From Palaemon carinicauda (taxonomy: Eukaryota > Arthropoda > Malacostraca > Decapoda > Palaemonidae): a stretch of 64,000 nt of DNA. The position numbers and the translations under genes are program-made. Under the pieces are notes generated by a model. The model saw only the letters and a program-made list of their open reading frames with translations. It did no database searches and had not been told where the DNA came from. The stretch's first letter is position 1, and every line of letters begins with the position of its first letter. Shown piece by piece: positions 34,660-44,879 of the stretch. The stretch lies in assembly GCF_036898095.1 (NCBI RefSeq), contig NC_090741.1:20821101-20885100 (forward strand), written 5' to 3'.

Positions 34660-34873
34660 GGCCATATATCCTTATACACTAATGTCTGAAAACTCTTACC
34701 GTCCTTGGGATCACAGTCCCAGGCGAAACACCTCAAAGACAATAGCATCTGACCAATCGGGATTCGAATTCTGGTCCAGGATGCTTGTCTTGAGTGGTTT
34801 CGCCTGGGGTTCTGATCCCAAGATCGGTAAAAGAATCCAGACATTATTGTATCAAAATATATGGCTTATTTGA

Positions 34874-34876
<3 letters not shown>
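34660..34876. repeat. Head-to-head pair of SINE bodies
   Basis: The left half (minus strand: GCCATATATCC ... TGGGATCACAGTCCCAGGCGAAAC) is mirrored by the right half (plus strand: GGTTTCGCCTGGGGTTCTGATCCCA ... AATATATGGC), with a B-box-like GGGATTCGAATTC between them. Both halves match the body of the tRNA-like SINE at 52.1 kb. The pair is bounded by (TA)n on both sides. Confidence 0.7.
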
Positions 34877-34966
<90 letters not shown>

Positions 34967-35039
34967 TTTGATTGTATATAAATATAATGATACACACAAA
35001 TACACACACATATATATACACACATATATATATACACAC

Positions 35040-35129
<90 letters not shown>
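34877..35129. repeat. (TA)n/(CA)n compound microsatellite
   Basis: About 250 bp of TA and CA blocks with a short unique insert near 34960-34990. Confidence 0.95.
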
Positions 35130-35136
<7 letters not shown>

Positions 35137-35163
35137 CATCTTCGCTGAAGGCAACAACAGCCA

Positions 35164-35247
35164 GTAATGATCACGAATACCATAGTATGGATGGGGAAAG
35201 AGAAGTTCAAAATATCCTTTTTATTCCTAACGTTTCGTGATCATTAC
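35164..35247. repeat. Short inverted repeat, 14-bp arms
   Basis: GTAATGATCACGAA at 35164-35177 and its exact complement at 35234-35247, with a 56-nt loop that includes CCATAGTATGG. It lies just outside the 3' end of the Penelope-like element. Confidence 0.7.
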
Positions 35248-35358
35248 TCACATTGTCCAGGGCTACAAATAAAACATATACAAAAGAATTAAAAAAGTTA
35301 AAATTTTATACACATTCATTCAAAGCAATAAAAATCTGTTGAAATTTAAATGAAAATT

Positions 35359-35392
<34 letters not shown>

Positions 35393-35398
<6 letters not shown>

Positions 35399-36059
35399 CA
35401 AAGAAGTGGAACCAACCTCGCAGAAGCGTTGTGATTAACTGAATGCCAACAAGAGTTAGAAAACAAAGCAAAGAGAGCTATAACAAATTTAATTGAATGG
35501 AAGAAGCTTGGGTATTTAACGACGGAACAATTCGTTTGATCAATATGGATTCAAGAAGAGGTAAGTCATGGTTATTAGACACTTGACCAATGATGGTAAA
35601 ATCTTTGTTGTCCATATTTTGTTACCACATTTCAGCCTGATTCCGAATATTAGAATGGTCAGGGTTGGATATTCTGCATCCTGTTCGATAGATAACACCT
35701 CTATGGGAATCAATTCAGAACTTTAACAGCCTCTTGCTACATACTACGTAGGTCCCAGAGTTACACTTTGGCCAATTATATTTATATACAACACCAGAGG
35801 ACATATAAGGACTCAATCGATCTTTGAAGTGGAAAAGCGAGCCAATAGTGAGAGAGTTCTTAGGGATAAGGATAACTTCCACAGCGGGAAAGTGTTGCTG
35901 GATAATTTCTGCAAACTTTCTTTTGAGGAAATCTTCATGGAGAAAAGAAAAACTTGCATATAATTTTAGTTTAGGAACTGTAAGTGTTTTTGAAGTCTGA
36001 GCCACCTTGTCATTTAATAATCTATTTAGTAGTTTAAAAATATTTTGGTGGGGAAGCAT
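35393..36059 (-). pseudogene. Penelope-like linker and GIY-YIG-type endonuclease
   Basis: The first frame (36059-35715) ends with VVYKYNWPKCNSGTYVV, the start of the GIY-YIG module, where the usual Gly after YV is Val and the Cys-x2-Cys lacks its first Cys. After the stop at 35715, other frames give HRGVIYRTGCR, NPDHSNIRNQA and ESILIKRIVPSLNTQASSI, matching the end of that endonuclease. It is non-functional. Confidence 0.72.
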
Positions 36060-36520
36060 TTTTTTTTTAAATATTCAGATAGATAAGTAATTTCAGTATT
36101 TAAACATTCCCATCTAGAGGTCAAAAGGAATGCTCTGTGGAGAAGAGTTAAAATAGAATTAGTTTTAAAATTATAAAAACAAGAGCTATAAAAGTTCGAA
36201 CCTAATCCAGTAAAAGTCTTTTTTCTAAAAATCGTGGTACTAAAACCTTCTCTATTTCTAGAGACCAACACATCTAAAAAGGGAAGTTTATTACCTTCCT
36301 CCTTTTCTAAGGTGAACGTTATATTTTCATGTTGTGAGTTTATAAAGCTAAGGAAGGTGGCAGTGCTGAACTCATCTCTGCATAGAACAAAGGTGTCATC
36401 AACATATCTAACATAAAACAGGGGATGATATGTTAAGCGGCAATTTTCCAGCATGGTCTCCTCCAGGGAGCACATGAAAATATTAGCAAAGGTGGGTCCC
36501 AAGGGGGAACCCATAGCCAT
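36026..36520 (-). pseudogene. Penelope-like RT, palm and thumb
   Basis: A 164-aa frame with MAMGSPLGPTFANIFM (RT motif B), the catalytic box YVDD at residues 39-42, and the downstream KLPFLDVLVSR block typical of Penelope-like RTs. The upstream part is separated by stops. The frame continues into the linker after a T/A homopolymer near 36060. Confidence 0.8.
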
Positions 36521-36636
36521 CCCATCGACTTGTCAGTACAAAATACCATTAAAAACAAAAGAGGTGTCCAGCACTGCCAGTTCCAAAAGTTTTTTTTAAA
36601 AGACGTGCGACTAAAACCATTAAACGTGGTATTAGG

Positions 36637-36970
36637 CTAGGAAAATAATTTGTGTGAAATAATATCGATTGTCTTTTCCACAGGTACATTAGTAAATAAA
36701 GACTCAACAGCAAGACTCGTCATGAAAAGATCTGAGTCCTGAGAGATTATGGCCTCTTTAAATGCATAGGAGTTATTATGTAAAAATATGTTTTTTGTCA
36801 GAGGTTCTAGTAAGGGAACGAGAAACTTTGCTAGTTTGTAATTAGGGTTTGAAAAGGACGATAACATAGGTCTCAGCGGAACATTGGGCTTGTGAATTTT
36901 TGGTAAACCATATAAGATGCCACAGGAAGACCCGGGACAGAACAAATTTTTGTGAGTATAACTGAAAATT
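36637..36970 (-). pseudogene. Penelope-like RT, N-terminal part
   Basis: Shows the Penelope-type RT motifs GILYGLPKIHKPNVPLRPML, NYKLAKFLVPLLEPLT and SLAVESLFTNVPVEKTIDII. The last is palm motif A; in this family the block usually reads SxDVESLFTN, and here Ala stands where the first catalytic Asp is expected. It ends at a stop at 36637. Sequence up to 36520 continues the domain (TFNGFSRTSF) through stops and an A-run indel. Confidence 0.78.
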
Positions 36971-38345
36971 GAGAGAGGTGTGGGAAAATGAAGATAATGC
37001 AATTGAGGATAGCACGAGGACCATGTATGAGTATGTAGTCGACATGAGAGAAAGGTTACAGGATACATATAGGCTGGCTAAAAAGAGTTAGAGAGGGCTA
37101 GAGATTAGTATCAGTATTACTATGATAAAAATGCTTGTAAAATGGGAATAAATGAAGAGTATAAGGTCTTGTTACTGTTGCCCACAAGTAACAATAAGCT
37201 TCAAGTGCAGTGGCAAGGTCCATTTGATGTGGTAAAAGAAAGTTAATAGATATAATTTTATTCTTGATATTAATGGAGTTGACTGCAAATACCACATTAA
37301 CATGATTAAGTTATACTATGACAGGATAAGCAAGGGAAATAACTTAACGGTAAGTCTGTTGAAGTAGAGGGTAGTGATGATTTCAAATATGATACTGTAC
37401 TTTTCACAGATGATCTGGAGAGTTATGATCATGCATGTGTAGCAGTGATTAATGAGGATAGTGATAAATAGGAAGTACCAGCTGTGCCGAGTGATATTCA
37501 GAGTGAAGATGTGTCTAATGTTAAAAATAATCACGAATTATCTGAAGATCAAAAGGAGGTGGTAGTTAGGATACTACGAGAATACAAGAATATGTTTACT
37601 GATGTACCAGGTAGAGCTGATGTGATCGAACACGTGATAAACCTGTCCAGTATGGGTTCTATAAGGTGTAGACCCTATACTGTACCTTACGCTCTGCAGT
37701 AAGATAGGGGTAAGGAGATTGAAAGGATGCCAGATCAGAACTTAATAATGACTCGCATAAGTAAGAGCAGGTATTTTACGAAAATTGTCCTCGCTAAAGC
37801 ATATTGGCAAATACCTTTAGAAAAACAAAGTAGAGAAGTAATCGCTTTTCAAACTAATAGAGGACTCGTACAGTTTGTTACTATGCCATTTGGTTTGGTA
37901 AATGTCGGTGCTACTTTTAACCGCATGATGAGGAAATTATTTAAAGGTGTGAAAAATGTAGAGCTGTTTGTTGATGACATCTTGATTCATTCACTGGGGT
38001 GGGAAGAGCACAAGGAAACTGCAGTTGCTACTGGATATTTTAAGAAAAGCATCACTTACAGCTGAGCCTTCCAAAACTATAATTGGTTATTTTTCAGTTG
38101 AGTATTTGGGGAGTAAGATTGGTAATGGTATAGCTTGGACTGCTGAGGACAAAGTCAGTAAGATATTAAATGTGGAGGTATCAAAGACGAAAAGTTAGGT
38201 AAAGTCTTTTCCACGTTTGACTGATTACTATTACCATTATCAGTAGACTATTGCGCTGGGCCATGTATTTACAACATTTTGAATATACCTTAAATAATAT
38301 TCCTGGCAAAGAAAATGTTGGTCCAGACTACTTGAGTAGATTGTA
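36971..38345 (+). pseudogene. Decayed Gypsy element: integrase C-terminus, RT, RNase H
   Basis: Order on the plus strand: the integrase C-terminal region with the GPY-type module (YVVDMRERLQDTYRLA near 37029-37080; LQWQGPF near 37200), a spacer, then RT N-terminal sequence (LSEDQKEVVVRILREYKNMF, 37538-37600). RT palm follows at 37727-38065 (VLAKAYWQIPL; MPFGLVNVGATFNRMM; FVDDILIHS), then RNase H end sequence NIPGKENVGPDYLSRL (to about 38345). Many stops and frameshifts are present. Motif A reads KIVLAKAYW, where Asp is expected in place of Ala. As in the 12-20 kb element, integrase precedes RT and RNase H is last. Confidence 0.78.
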
Positions 38346-38880
38346 AAGACTTGATTTATTTCCAAAATTGTTGAATAGTGTAATTTTTACAGATGGGGTT
38401 GTTTTACTGGTTTGGAAAGTATGAACCTTGTATATATGTTATAATGCTCTAGTAATGTATGGTTGATGAGGTTCCTCTACAGGTTTTTATTGTATCAGTA
38501 ATATTTTCTTTTTTTATCTATATGTATTTGGTTGTAAGATATTTTGCAATTTCTTAGATCATCAGGGAGATATTGTCATGTATTATGATGACATGTATGA
38601 GGAAGCTTGCCTGTTGGGTATTCAAAGTACTGTTTACTCATTTGATTCCCGGTGCGGCTTGTTAACGAAGCGATAACGTAGCTGAGATTTTGACTACGGC
38701 AGTAGGGAGCTCGTCAGCAAGCAAAGAGGTTCTCTGTTTTGAGAAGTCGTGGGGCCATATAAGGACGTGGTCTGGTAGCCCTTGCATAAACTGAAAGAAT
38801 CCCCAAGGAGTGGACAGCATTTATAGTTATACGTCTTGGGTGGTGATAAACTTTTGTTACGTGTGCTCATAGACTCCTTT

Positions 38881-39562
38881 AAGGAAGGACTGGAACGTCC
38901 CCTGCTCGGGGTTTTTAACTTGAGTCTGAAAGATTAACTTGCGTCTGGACTAAAATGACTTCTAGAAGGGCTAGAAACACGTTTTCTGGATCAAAATGGG
39001 GGTTTTTGAGGATGGTGAGTTCAATAGTAACATTTTCAACACCACCTGGGGTCATCTTCAAGGTCTAAAGGTCATTTATCAAGGTCAAATTTGTGAATTT
39101 TGGTCATTTTTGCTCGTTTTTTTTTGTGTAACTCATAAATGGTGAGAGATAGCTGATTATAATATGATGCAAGTCTGCAGAGCTGTCCGAATTTAATATA
39201 TATTGTCATAAATCGTCCTTCAAGAAAGGACTGGAACGTCCCCTGATCGGGGTTTTTAACTTGAGTCTGAAGGATTAACTTGAGTCCTGGACTAAAATGA
39301 CTTCTAAGAAGGGCTAGAAACACGTTCTCTGAGTCAAAATGGGGGTTTTTGAGGATGGTGAGTTCAATAGTGACATTTTCAACACCACCTGGGGTCATCT
39401 TCATCATCTTCAAGGTCAAAAGGTCATATTTCAAGGTCAAAATAGTGAATTTTGGTCATTTTTACTCGTTTTTGTGTGTAACTCATAGATGTTGAGGGAT
39501 GGCTGATTATAATAAGAGGCAAGTCTGTAGTTCTGTCCAAATTTAATATATATTGTCAAATA
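38881..39562. repeat. Two tandem 341-bp copies of the P element end
   Basis: 38881-39221 and 39222-39562 share the segment from GGACTGGAACGTCCCCTG through TTTAATATATATTGTCA with small differences, including an extra CATCATCTT in the second. The left subterminal region is therefore duplicated; the right end has only one copy of the TIR segment. Confidence 0.85.
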
Positions 39563-39720
39563 TTGTATTACTCAAACATTCCAAACAAGCCCTAAAACAA
39601 TGAAACACTAAAATAAGAAATAAAGAACGGTATTTCTCATCACAACAAAACTCAAAGACATTAACATTTGATTAGATGAACATCGCTAGATGGAGAGCTT
39701 TTCTTGCCTCCTGAGGCATC

Positions 39721-40260
39721 TCACAGCCTTTTTTTTTTTTTGTCACTTACATTGAGAACCTGAGCTTTCAATAGAATGTTGGCTAAAGTCGTATATGCTG
39801 CATTATTAGTAGCTAAAGGTGCATCTACAAAAGATAACAATTCAGCAAAATGAAAGTGGCAATGCATTTTAGTCATGGCATGCAAATTATAGGCATTATG
39901 TACAAAAAAGACAGTTGAAATAGTTGGCACACTCAGTCCACCTCTATTCAAATGATCTAAGAACTCAGATGACACCTCATTACCATCTTCATCATCCATG
40001 ATATCCTCCATACTAGTGCTATTACAATATTTATAAACAAGGTATCCAGCCAAATATACAACTTTATGCTTAAGGTTATCAGCAGACCTCAAGAGCTCCC
40101 GAGTGTCTTGAGGAGTGATCTCGTCAATGAGTTCACTTCGCTCATCTGGATTTATGAAAGAAGTACAATTCTTGTCGCAATCAAGCACACGAGAAGTGGA
40201 TTCTGGCATAATGTCATGCTTTAGAAGTGTCTGCAAATTTGTAACTTTTGCTGCAGCCAT
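39721..40260 (-). pseudogene. P-element transposase, C-terminal part
   Basis: A 179-aa frame with the P-type C-terminal block (LKHKVVYLAGYLVYKYCNS) and a His/Phe-rich end (HAMTKMHCHFHFAELLSFVDAP). The last catalytic Glu could not be assigned by eye. It ends at a Lys-rich tail at 39721 upstream of the duplicated subterminal repeat. Confidence 0.72.
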
Positions 40261-40268
40261 AATGTCAA

Positions 40269-41384
40269 CTACATCAATGTAGAAGTTTCCACCACTTCTT
40301 TGCCTGGCTTGACCGAAAAATTTTCCAAGGCTTCATCCGCGAATATAGCAGGAAGAACGTAGTCAAAGTCTTTCTCTGCCAGAAGCAATTTGGCAGCAGC
40401 CACATTATTACGTGTAGACACAATGAATGCTTCAGCAGTTTGCTTAGTTAACTTCAGCTTACGACCACTACCTCCTTGCCATGTGCAGGTCGATATAATT
40501 TGGCAGGCGTCCTCCAACTTAGTGAAAGATGTACAGTCTGCTGTCCAAGGCTGTCTGGATTCGTCACATAGATGTCTAGCTGAGAAACGGTCTTTCACAT
40601 TCATCATCTTGAACCACTCACTCATTGTCTGGGTGAGAATGATGGTGCCTTCGCTGATGCCCAATGAATCCTTGAAGGTCTTTAAGACAGCGACAGTCTT
40701 GTCATTGAACACCTGACATACTAAGGGTACGCTCTGGCGTTGAAGGGGTTTGGGGAAAACAGCGGTGTGCGTCAGCTTGGTTGAGCGAATAGGAGTAGCT
40801 CGGTCGATCTCATAAAGCTTCCGAATATCACTCCAGTAAGCTTTGTACTCATTGCCATGTACAAGAAATGAGAGTGTCTGGCCATCAACAGTAATCCAGT
40901 TGTTACGAACATTTTTGAAGATGTGCACGTAGTCGTACACTAAGAACATAGATTGCTCTTGAATGGATAGCACTTGACAACTTCCAGGTCCTCCAAGTTT
41001 CGAATAAACACTGCGATTGGTATTGCAATTGTCACATATCAAAGAAATCACAGTACCGCCAGCACCAACTACAGCTGGGGCAGCTTCAGTAAGAAGTTCA
41101 TTCACCTTATCGGCAGCTAGCTTTTTGTAGGGTAAAACGCGTAGAATATAGCGTGGACCACCAAAATGGCAGGCAACTTCAACAACCATAGCATGTGAAG
41201 CAAGCATTTCATGGTCACTACCCGCTGCAACGTTTTGAGCATATCCTAGAACATGTCCTCCAGAAAATCGCAATGTCTCGATCAGCTTTACTTCATCAAA
41301 CATTAGATTCACCAAACGCTGCTGCGGCTTAAGCTGGTCGAATAACGTTTTGAGGTTGGAGTCCTGCAGACTACTAGAAAGCAC
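40269..41384 (-). pseudogene. P-element transposase, RNase H-like catalytic and GTP-binding region
   Basis: A 371-aa frame with the first catalytic Asp block NLMFDEVKLIETLRF and the second LICDNCNTNRSVYSKLGG, followed by VYDYVHIFKNVRNNW. This is the order in P-type and THAP9-like transposases, where the GTP-binding insertion sits inside the RNase H fold. The frame ends at TSTLM-stop (40269) and the C-terminal part resumes in another frame at 40260, so a second frameshift is present. Confidence 0.8.
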
Positions 41385-41703
41385 CTATTTTATCTTTTTT
41401 GTTGATGGTAGAATGATTAAGCCAGATCGACGAATCATTTTGTATGCACTGGGTGATATGTTGTGAAGCTGCATTGCAAATATCAGTGTCGGTATGAAAT
41501 CGACGACCATCAGGAGGTTTGAACATAAGCCGCAGCTGTGACAGAATGAAGGTTAAATGAGGAAGCTCGTGTGCCTCAGTCATTTTGCAGAGCTGGCTTA
41601 TTATGTACTGAAGACTTTCCTGGCTTGCGTACTCATAGGTGTTTACCTGTTCAGTTATGGATCTAATCTGGGACCATTTTGAGAGCAAGCTGTTCTTTTG
41701 CAA
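41374..41703 (-). pseudogene. P-element transposase, pre-catalytic segment
   Basis: Same frame as the THAP segment after the single TGA: SLLSKWSQIRSITEQVNTYEYAS ... LPHLTFILSQLRLMFKPPDGRRF. It is the helical region between the DNA-binding and RNase H-like domains. It ends at a TAG in IGAF, and the protein continues in another frame, so one frameshift lies at about 41380. Confidence 0.72.
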
Positions 41704-41712
41704 AGGAAAAAG

Positions 41713-42276
41713 TCATTTAGGCACCTCAATGCCATCTTTCTCAACTCTATTCAAGAATAGGAATCCAAAAGGTGAGTTGACTTGTTGTAGATGAAAGAAC
41801 TGCTTGACAGTTTGTCCAGTAGCGTCAGTTCTTGATAGGTAGAGATCTTTCTGATCTTTTATGACGTTAAAACCAGGAAAATAGGAGCTAATTTTGGCGC
41901 AAAATTGGTCGAAATCTCGGATTTTGTCTGTAGCCTCAGCAGCTGCATGCACCTTTTTAGCTCTTGATTGTGATGTAGAAGATGATGTTGGGCGTGGGGC
42001 TGAGGTAACCTGCTTCAAAGCTGATTTTGGTATTCCAGGAAATATTGATGGAGGTTGTTTGGGTCGCTTGCCACCCTTAACTGACACCCATTCACAATTG
42101 AAATGTGTCTCACAAATATATATCTCCTTCAAGCGTCTCAAGCTTTCTTTCTCATTCGGCATTGCCAATATCCATCTCTCCCTCTCCTCAGGATCTTTTA
42201 GGAAGGATATGACTTTTACATAAGGTGTCCCATCATAGTTCCTTTTACAACCAAAGCAGCTACAGTGACGTGGCAT
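41713..42276 (-). pseudogene. P-element transposase, THAP domain part
   Basis: The 187-aa N-terminal frame. Its first 90 residues are a THAP zinc-finger: the N-terminal Cys pair in MPRHCSCFGCKRNY, the Cys-x2-His in ICETHF, and the trailing FPGIPKS, with the Trp in ERERWILAMP. THAP domains bind transposon DNA at subterminal sites in P elements. A Ser/Thr-rich linker and a conserved block (DFDQFCAKISSYFPGFNVI) follow. An in-frame TGA (41715-41713) separates it from the next segment, which continues in the same frame. The ATG at 42276 lies about 200 bp inside the right TIR. Confidence 0.82.
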
Positions 42277-42770
42277 ATTGTGAGATCACCAGCTGGACCG
42301 TTTCTATAACAAAAACAGAAACAAAACACATTAGTCAGTGAGATTTGAACAGAAAATGGGATTTGCATAGAAAACGAGATAAAAACAGGAAAAGTTGTGG
42401 GAGCAAAATGATCCTAAAATTTGAAAATACATAACATATGTCAATTTTAAAAAAAATCAGGCATGAAGTCTCTCAGACTCAAGTTAAAAACCCCGAGGTC
42501 CTGACGTTCCAGTCCTTCCTTAAAGGAGTCTATGCGTGTGCTTTATCCCTCTGTGGGTTTTCTTTTACGTACTGACCGAAAGTCACGTACCAACTATTTA
42601 GCCCTGGTCTATTTAATTATGTTATATGATGATGTGTGTTTAATAAATGGTATTTGCGTGTGGGTTCGTTATTATTTTTGTTCAAGTTCAAGGTTTTTTG
42701 TAATATATATATTTTTTTAAACAAAATAGTTTAATTTCTGCAATATTTACCATTGTCATGTATGTGATCC

Positions 42771-43080
42771 TTGTTAATAAAGGGAATGGTCCATTTCACC
42801 CTAGAGAATTAAGCCATAACAAACTTTAACTATAAAGTTCACGTGACAATAGGATAGGGGTCTCTTATATATACTTTATGCTCATTTATTCAATTGCTTA
42901 TGTTATTCTCTAATGACAATTATGCTTGCAGCCCGAGATTAGTAAAAAAAAAAAAAAAAAAAAAAACTGCCTAAATATCAAAGTCATCGTTAGGTTCCCC
43001 AAGACTAGCTAAATGCAACAATGAAGATAGACTTTTCACCCGTTGATATACGACCGCTAATGTTATTGGGTCTTTTGACT
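42771..43080. other. No recognisable feature apart from a poly-A run
   Basis: AT-rich, with an A run of about 24 nt near 42942-42966 that may mark the end of a retroposed sequence. Confidence 0.35.
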
Positions 43081-43580
43081 GGCCAGGCAGTACTACATTG
43101 GATCCCTCTCTCTGGTTACGGCTTATTTATTATTTGCTGACGCATACACAAAATAATATAGCCTATTCTTTACACACTCTTCTCTTTCCTCATATACTTG
43201 AAAACACTGAAATTACGAAACAATTCTTCTTCCCTGAGGAGGTTAACTACTGCACTGTAATTGTTCAGTGACTACTTTCCTCTTAGTTAGGGTAGAAGAG
43301 ACTCTTTAGGTATGGTAAACAGCTCTTCTAGGAGAAGGACACTCCAAAATTAAACCATTGTTCTCTAGTGTTGGGTAGTACCATGGTCTTCCACTGTCTT
43401 GCTTGGGGGTACACTCAGGCACACCATTCTATCTTGTTTCTCTTCCTCTTGTTATTTTGATTGTTTCCCTTTGTTTTTATAGTTTATATATGAAAGATTT
43501 AATGTTATCATTGTTCTTAAAATTCTCTTGTAGTTTATTTCCTGACTTCCTTTCCTCGCTGGGCTATTTTCTCTGTTGGA

Positions 43581-43659
<79 letters not shown>

Positions 43660-43662
43660 GTA
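43081..43662 (+). repeat. LINE 3' UTR with (TAA)n tail
   Basis: 43081-43440 matches 11.3-11.6 kb (same strand) and 4.92-5.29 kb (opposite strand). 43480-43585 (TAGTTTATATATGA ... TTTCCTCGCTGGGCTATTTT) matches the 3' UTR of the minus-strand LINE at 2.35-2.6 kb. It ends in about 25 TAA units (43586-43660). This joins the two fragments into one LINE 3' UTR type. Confidence 0.7.
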
Positions 43663-43769
43663 CTTATCATTGTAGTGAAGCAGAACAGAGCTATAATTCT
43701 GATAGCATTAACTAACATTACATAAAAACACCTAGCTTATTAAGAAAGTCTATCGAGATTTTCTAAGAT

Positions 43770-44205
43770 CAATGTATTTAAATTAAGTGTTTTAATTCTT
43801 CCATGCTGCCATGTTTCGAATATTGTTCTGCCTGATTTCCAGCTGACGAATCCCATCTTAACTTTTTGGACAAAAACTTGTTGTATAATAAATCTCTTAT
43901 TCCTAATCTTCATATTAATCTTTGGTACTGTTATTCAGTTAGTTCTTTATGCATGTTGCACAAGATTCTTCATAATTTTGACCATCCTTTGCATTTAGAT
44001 CTTCACAGACTTTACCATTCTGTACGAAGTTCCAGGTATGCTGTTAATTCTAACAGTCTAGCCTTCTCCATCATAAGACTCAGCACTACACAGTATTTTT
44101 CCAGCTGTGATCAGATTGTGGAAAGATCTTCCTAACCAGGTAGTTTAATTGGTCGAACTGCAGTGAATATTTCTATGTTGAACAGGTTGACATGATTCAC
44201 TCTTC
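43770..44205 (+). pseudogene. LINE RT C-terminal fragment
   Basis: The frame at 43866-44135 aligns residue for residue with the C-terminus of the LINE at 2.6-4.0 kb (SLCMLHKILHNFDHPLH against SLCMLHKIFHNSDHPLH; AVNSNSLAFSIIRLSTTQY). Frames before and after continue it with stops. Short, truncated at both ends. Confidence 0.8.
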
Positions 44206-44540
44206 ATAGTTTATACAATTGGCCTCCCTGCTCGTGGGGATAGGTAACAGATACACACATAAATATCGAGAATATGCGAATACCTGATACCCTATGGTGA
44301 GTCAACTCATAACCGGCCAAAACACAGACCACTGCCTGAGCACAGTTGACTAACACACTAGGTAACCTGCAGTATAAGGTTTTCCCATGGTTTCAGTCAT
44401 GGTATTGTAGTTTATACTACCTTTAAGAGGTAATCATACATAGTTAACTCATCTTCAGTATAAGGTAAGACATCTCATAACATGATAGTCAATGCCACAC
44501 CCCCTTAAGTATAAGTAACAACAGGATTTTGTTCATATCT
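44206..44540. other. No recognisable feature
   Basis: No ORF, repeat family or RNA gene recognised. Confidence 0.3.
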
Positions 44541-44826
44541 AGGGTTGTGGTGGCCGATGTGGTAACGTCCCTGACTGGTGAACGCTCAAACTTGTTGGTT
44601 TCTTTGTTCGCTTCAAACTTACCATCCTTGTGAGCTAAAGATGTTGGGTCATCAGCAGCCATTGCCTGGTCCTCCTTGGTCCTAGCTTGGGTAGAAAAGG
44701 GGCTTGGGCGCTGATCATATGTATATATGGTAAGTCTCTAGGGCTTTGTCCTACTTAATAGGGCAATGTCACTGTCCCTTGCCTCTGACATTCATGAGCG
44801 GCCTTTAAGCCTTTAAACACCCGCTG
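44541..44826 (+). repeat. tRNA-derived SINE, second family
   Basis: The most complete copy here. The head GTGGTGGCCGATGTGGTAACG resembles a tRNA A box. The B-box segment is short or lost. It then has AAACTTGTTGGTTTCTTTG, CTTGTGAGCTAAAGATG, GGGGCTTGGGCGCTGATCAT and a tail ending CATTCATGAGCGGCCTTTAA. Confidence 0.7.
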
Positions 44827-44879
44827 ATACTGAAGAGTAAAAATATAACTAATTGTTGATGGTTGAACTGCACCTAAAG

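Larger units (their letters stand above)
35393..36970 (-). mobile_element. Penelope-like retroelement, 5'-truncated
   Basis: Minus-strand remnants, in order: RT N-terminal part (about 36970-36637), RT palm (36520-36026), linker (36059-35715) and a GIY-YIG-like endonuclease end (down to about 35393, where (TA)n begins). The RT/GIY-YIG pairing is diagnostic of Penelope-like elements. The 5' side stops at a degenerate Gypsy element. Confidence 0.8.
38869..42534 (-). mobile_element. P-superfamily DNA transposon, 3,666 bp
   Basis: The ends are about 62-bp inverted repeats (38869-38930 and 42473-42534) starting CATAGACTCCTTTAAGGAAG, with a six-base mismatched patch. The flanking 8-bp target duplication CGTGTGCT (38861-38868 and 42535-42542) is perfect, the P-element signature. 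Inside, on the minus strand, is a THAP-domain transposase broken into four frames. Termini are intact but the transposase is dead, so this copy could only have moved in trans. Confidence 0.9.
38574..42770 (+). repeat. Putative 3' LTR of the decayed Gypsy element, split by a P transposon
   Basis: After RNase H and a purine-rich stretch (CAGGGAGATAT) a new block starts with TGTCATGTATTATGATGACATG at about 38574, as an LTR would. It continues to 38868, is interrupted by the P element, and resumes at 42543. The far end is not defined; the 5' LTR is not in the window, so this is inference from position. Confidence 0.45.

Noticed and set aside
35140..35260. A hammerhead ribozyme next to the Penelope-like element
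   Set aside because: A CGAAACG-like piece is present on the minus strand, but the CTGATGA core is not intact and the stems could not be assigned.
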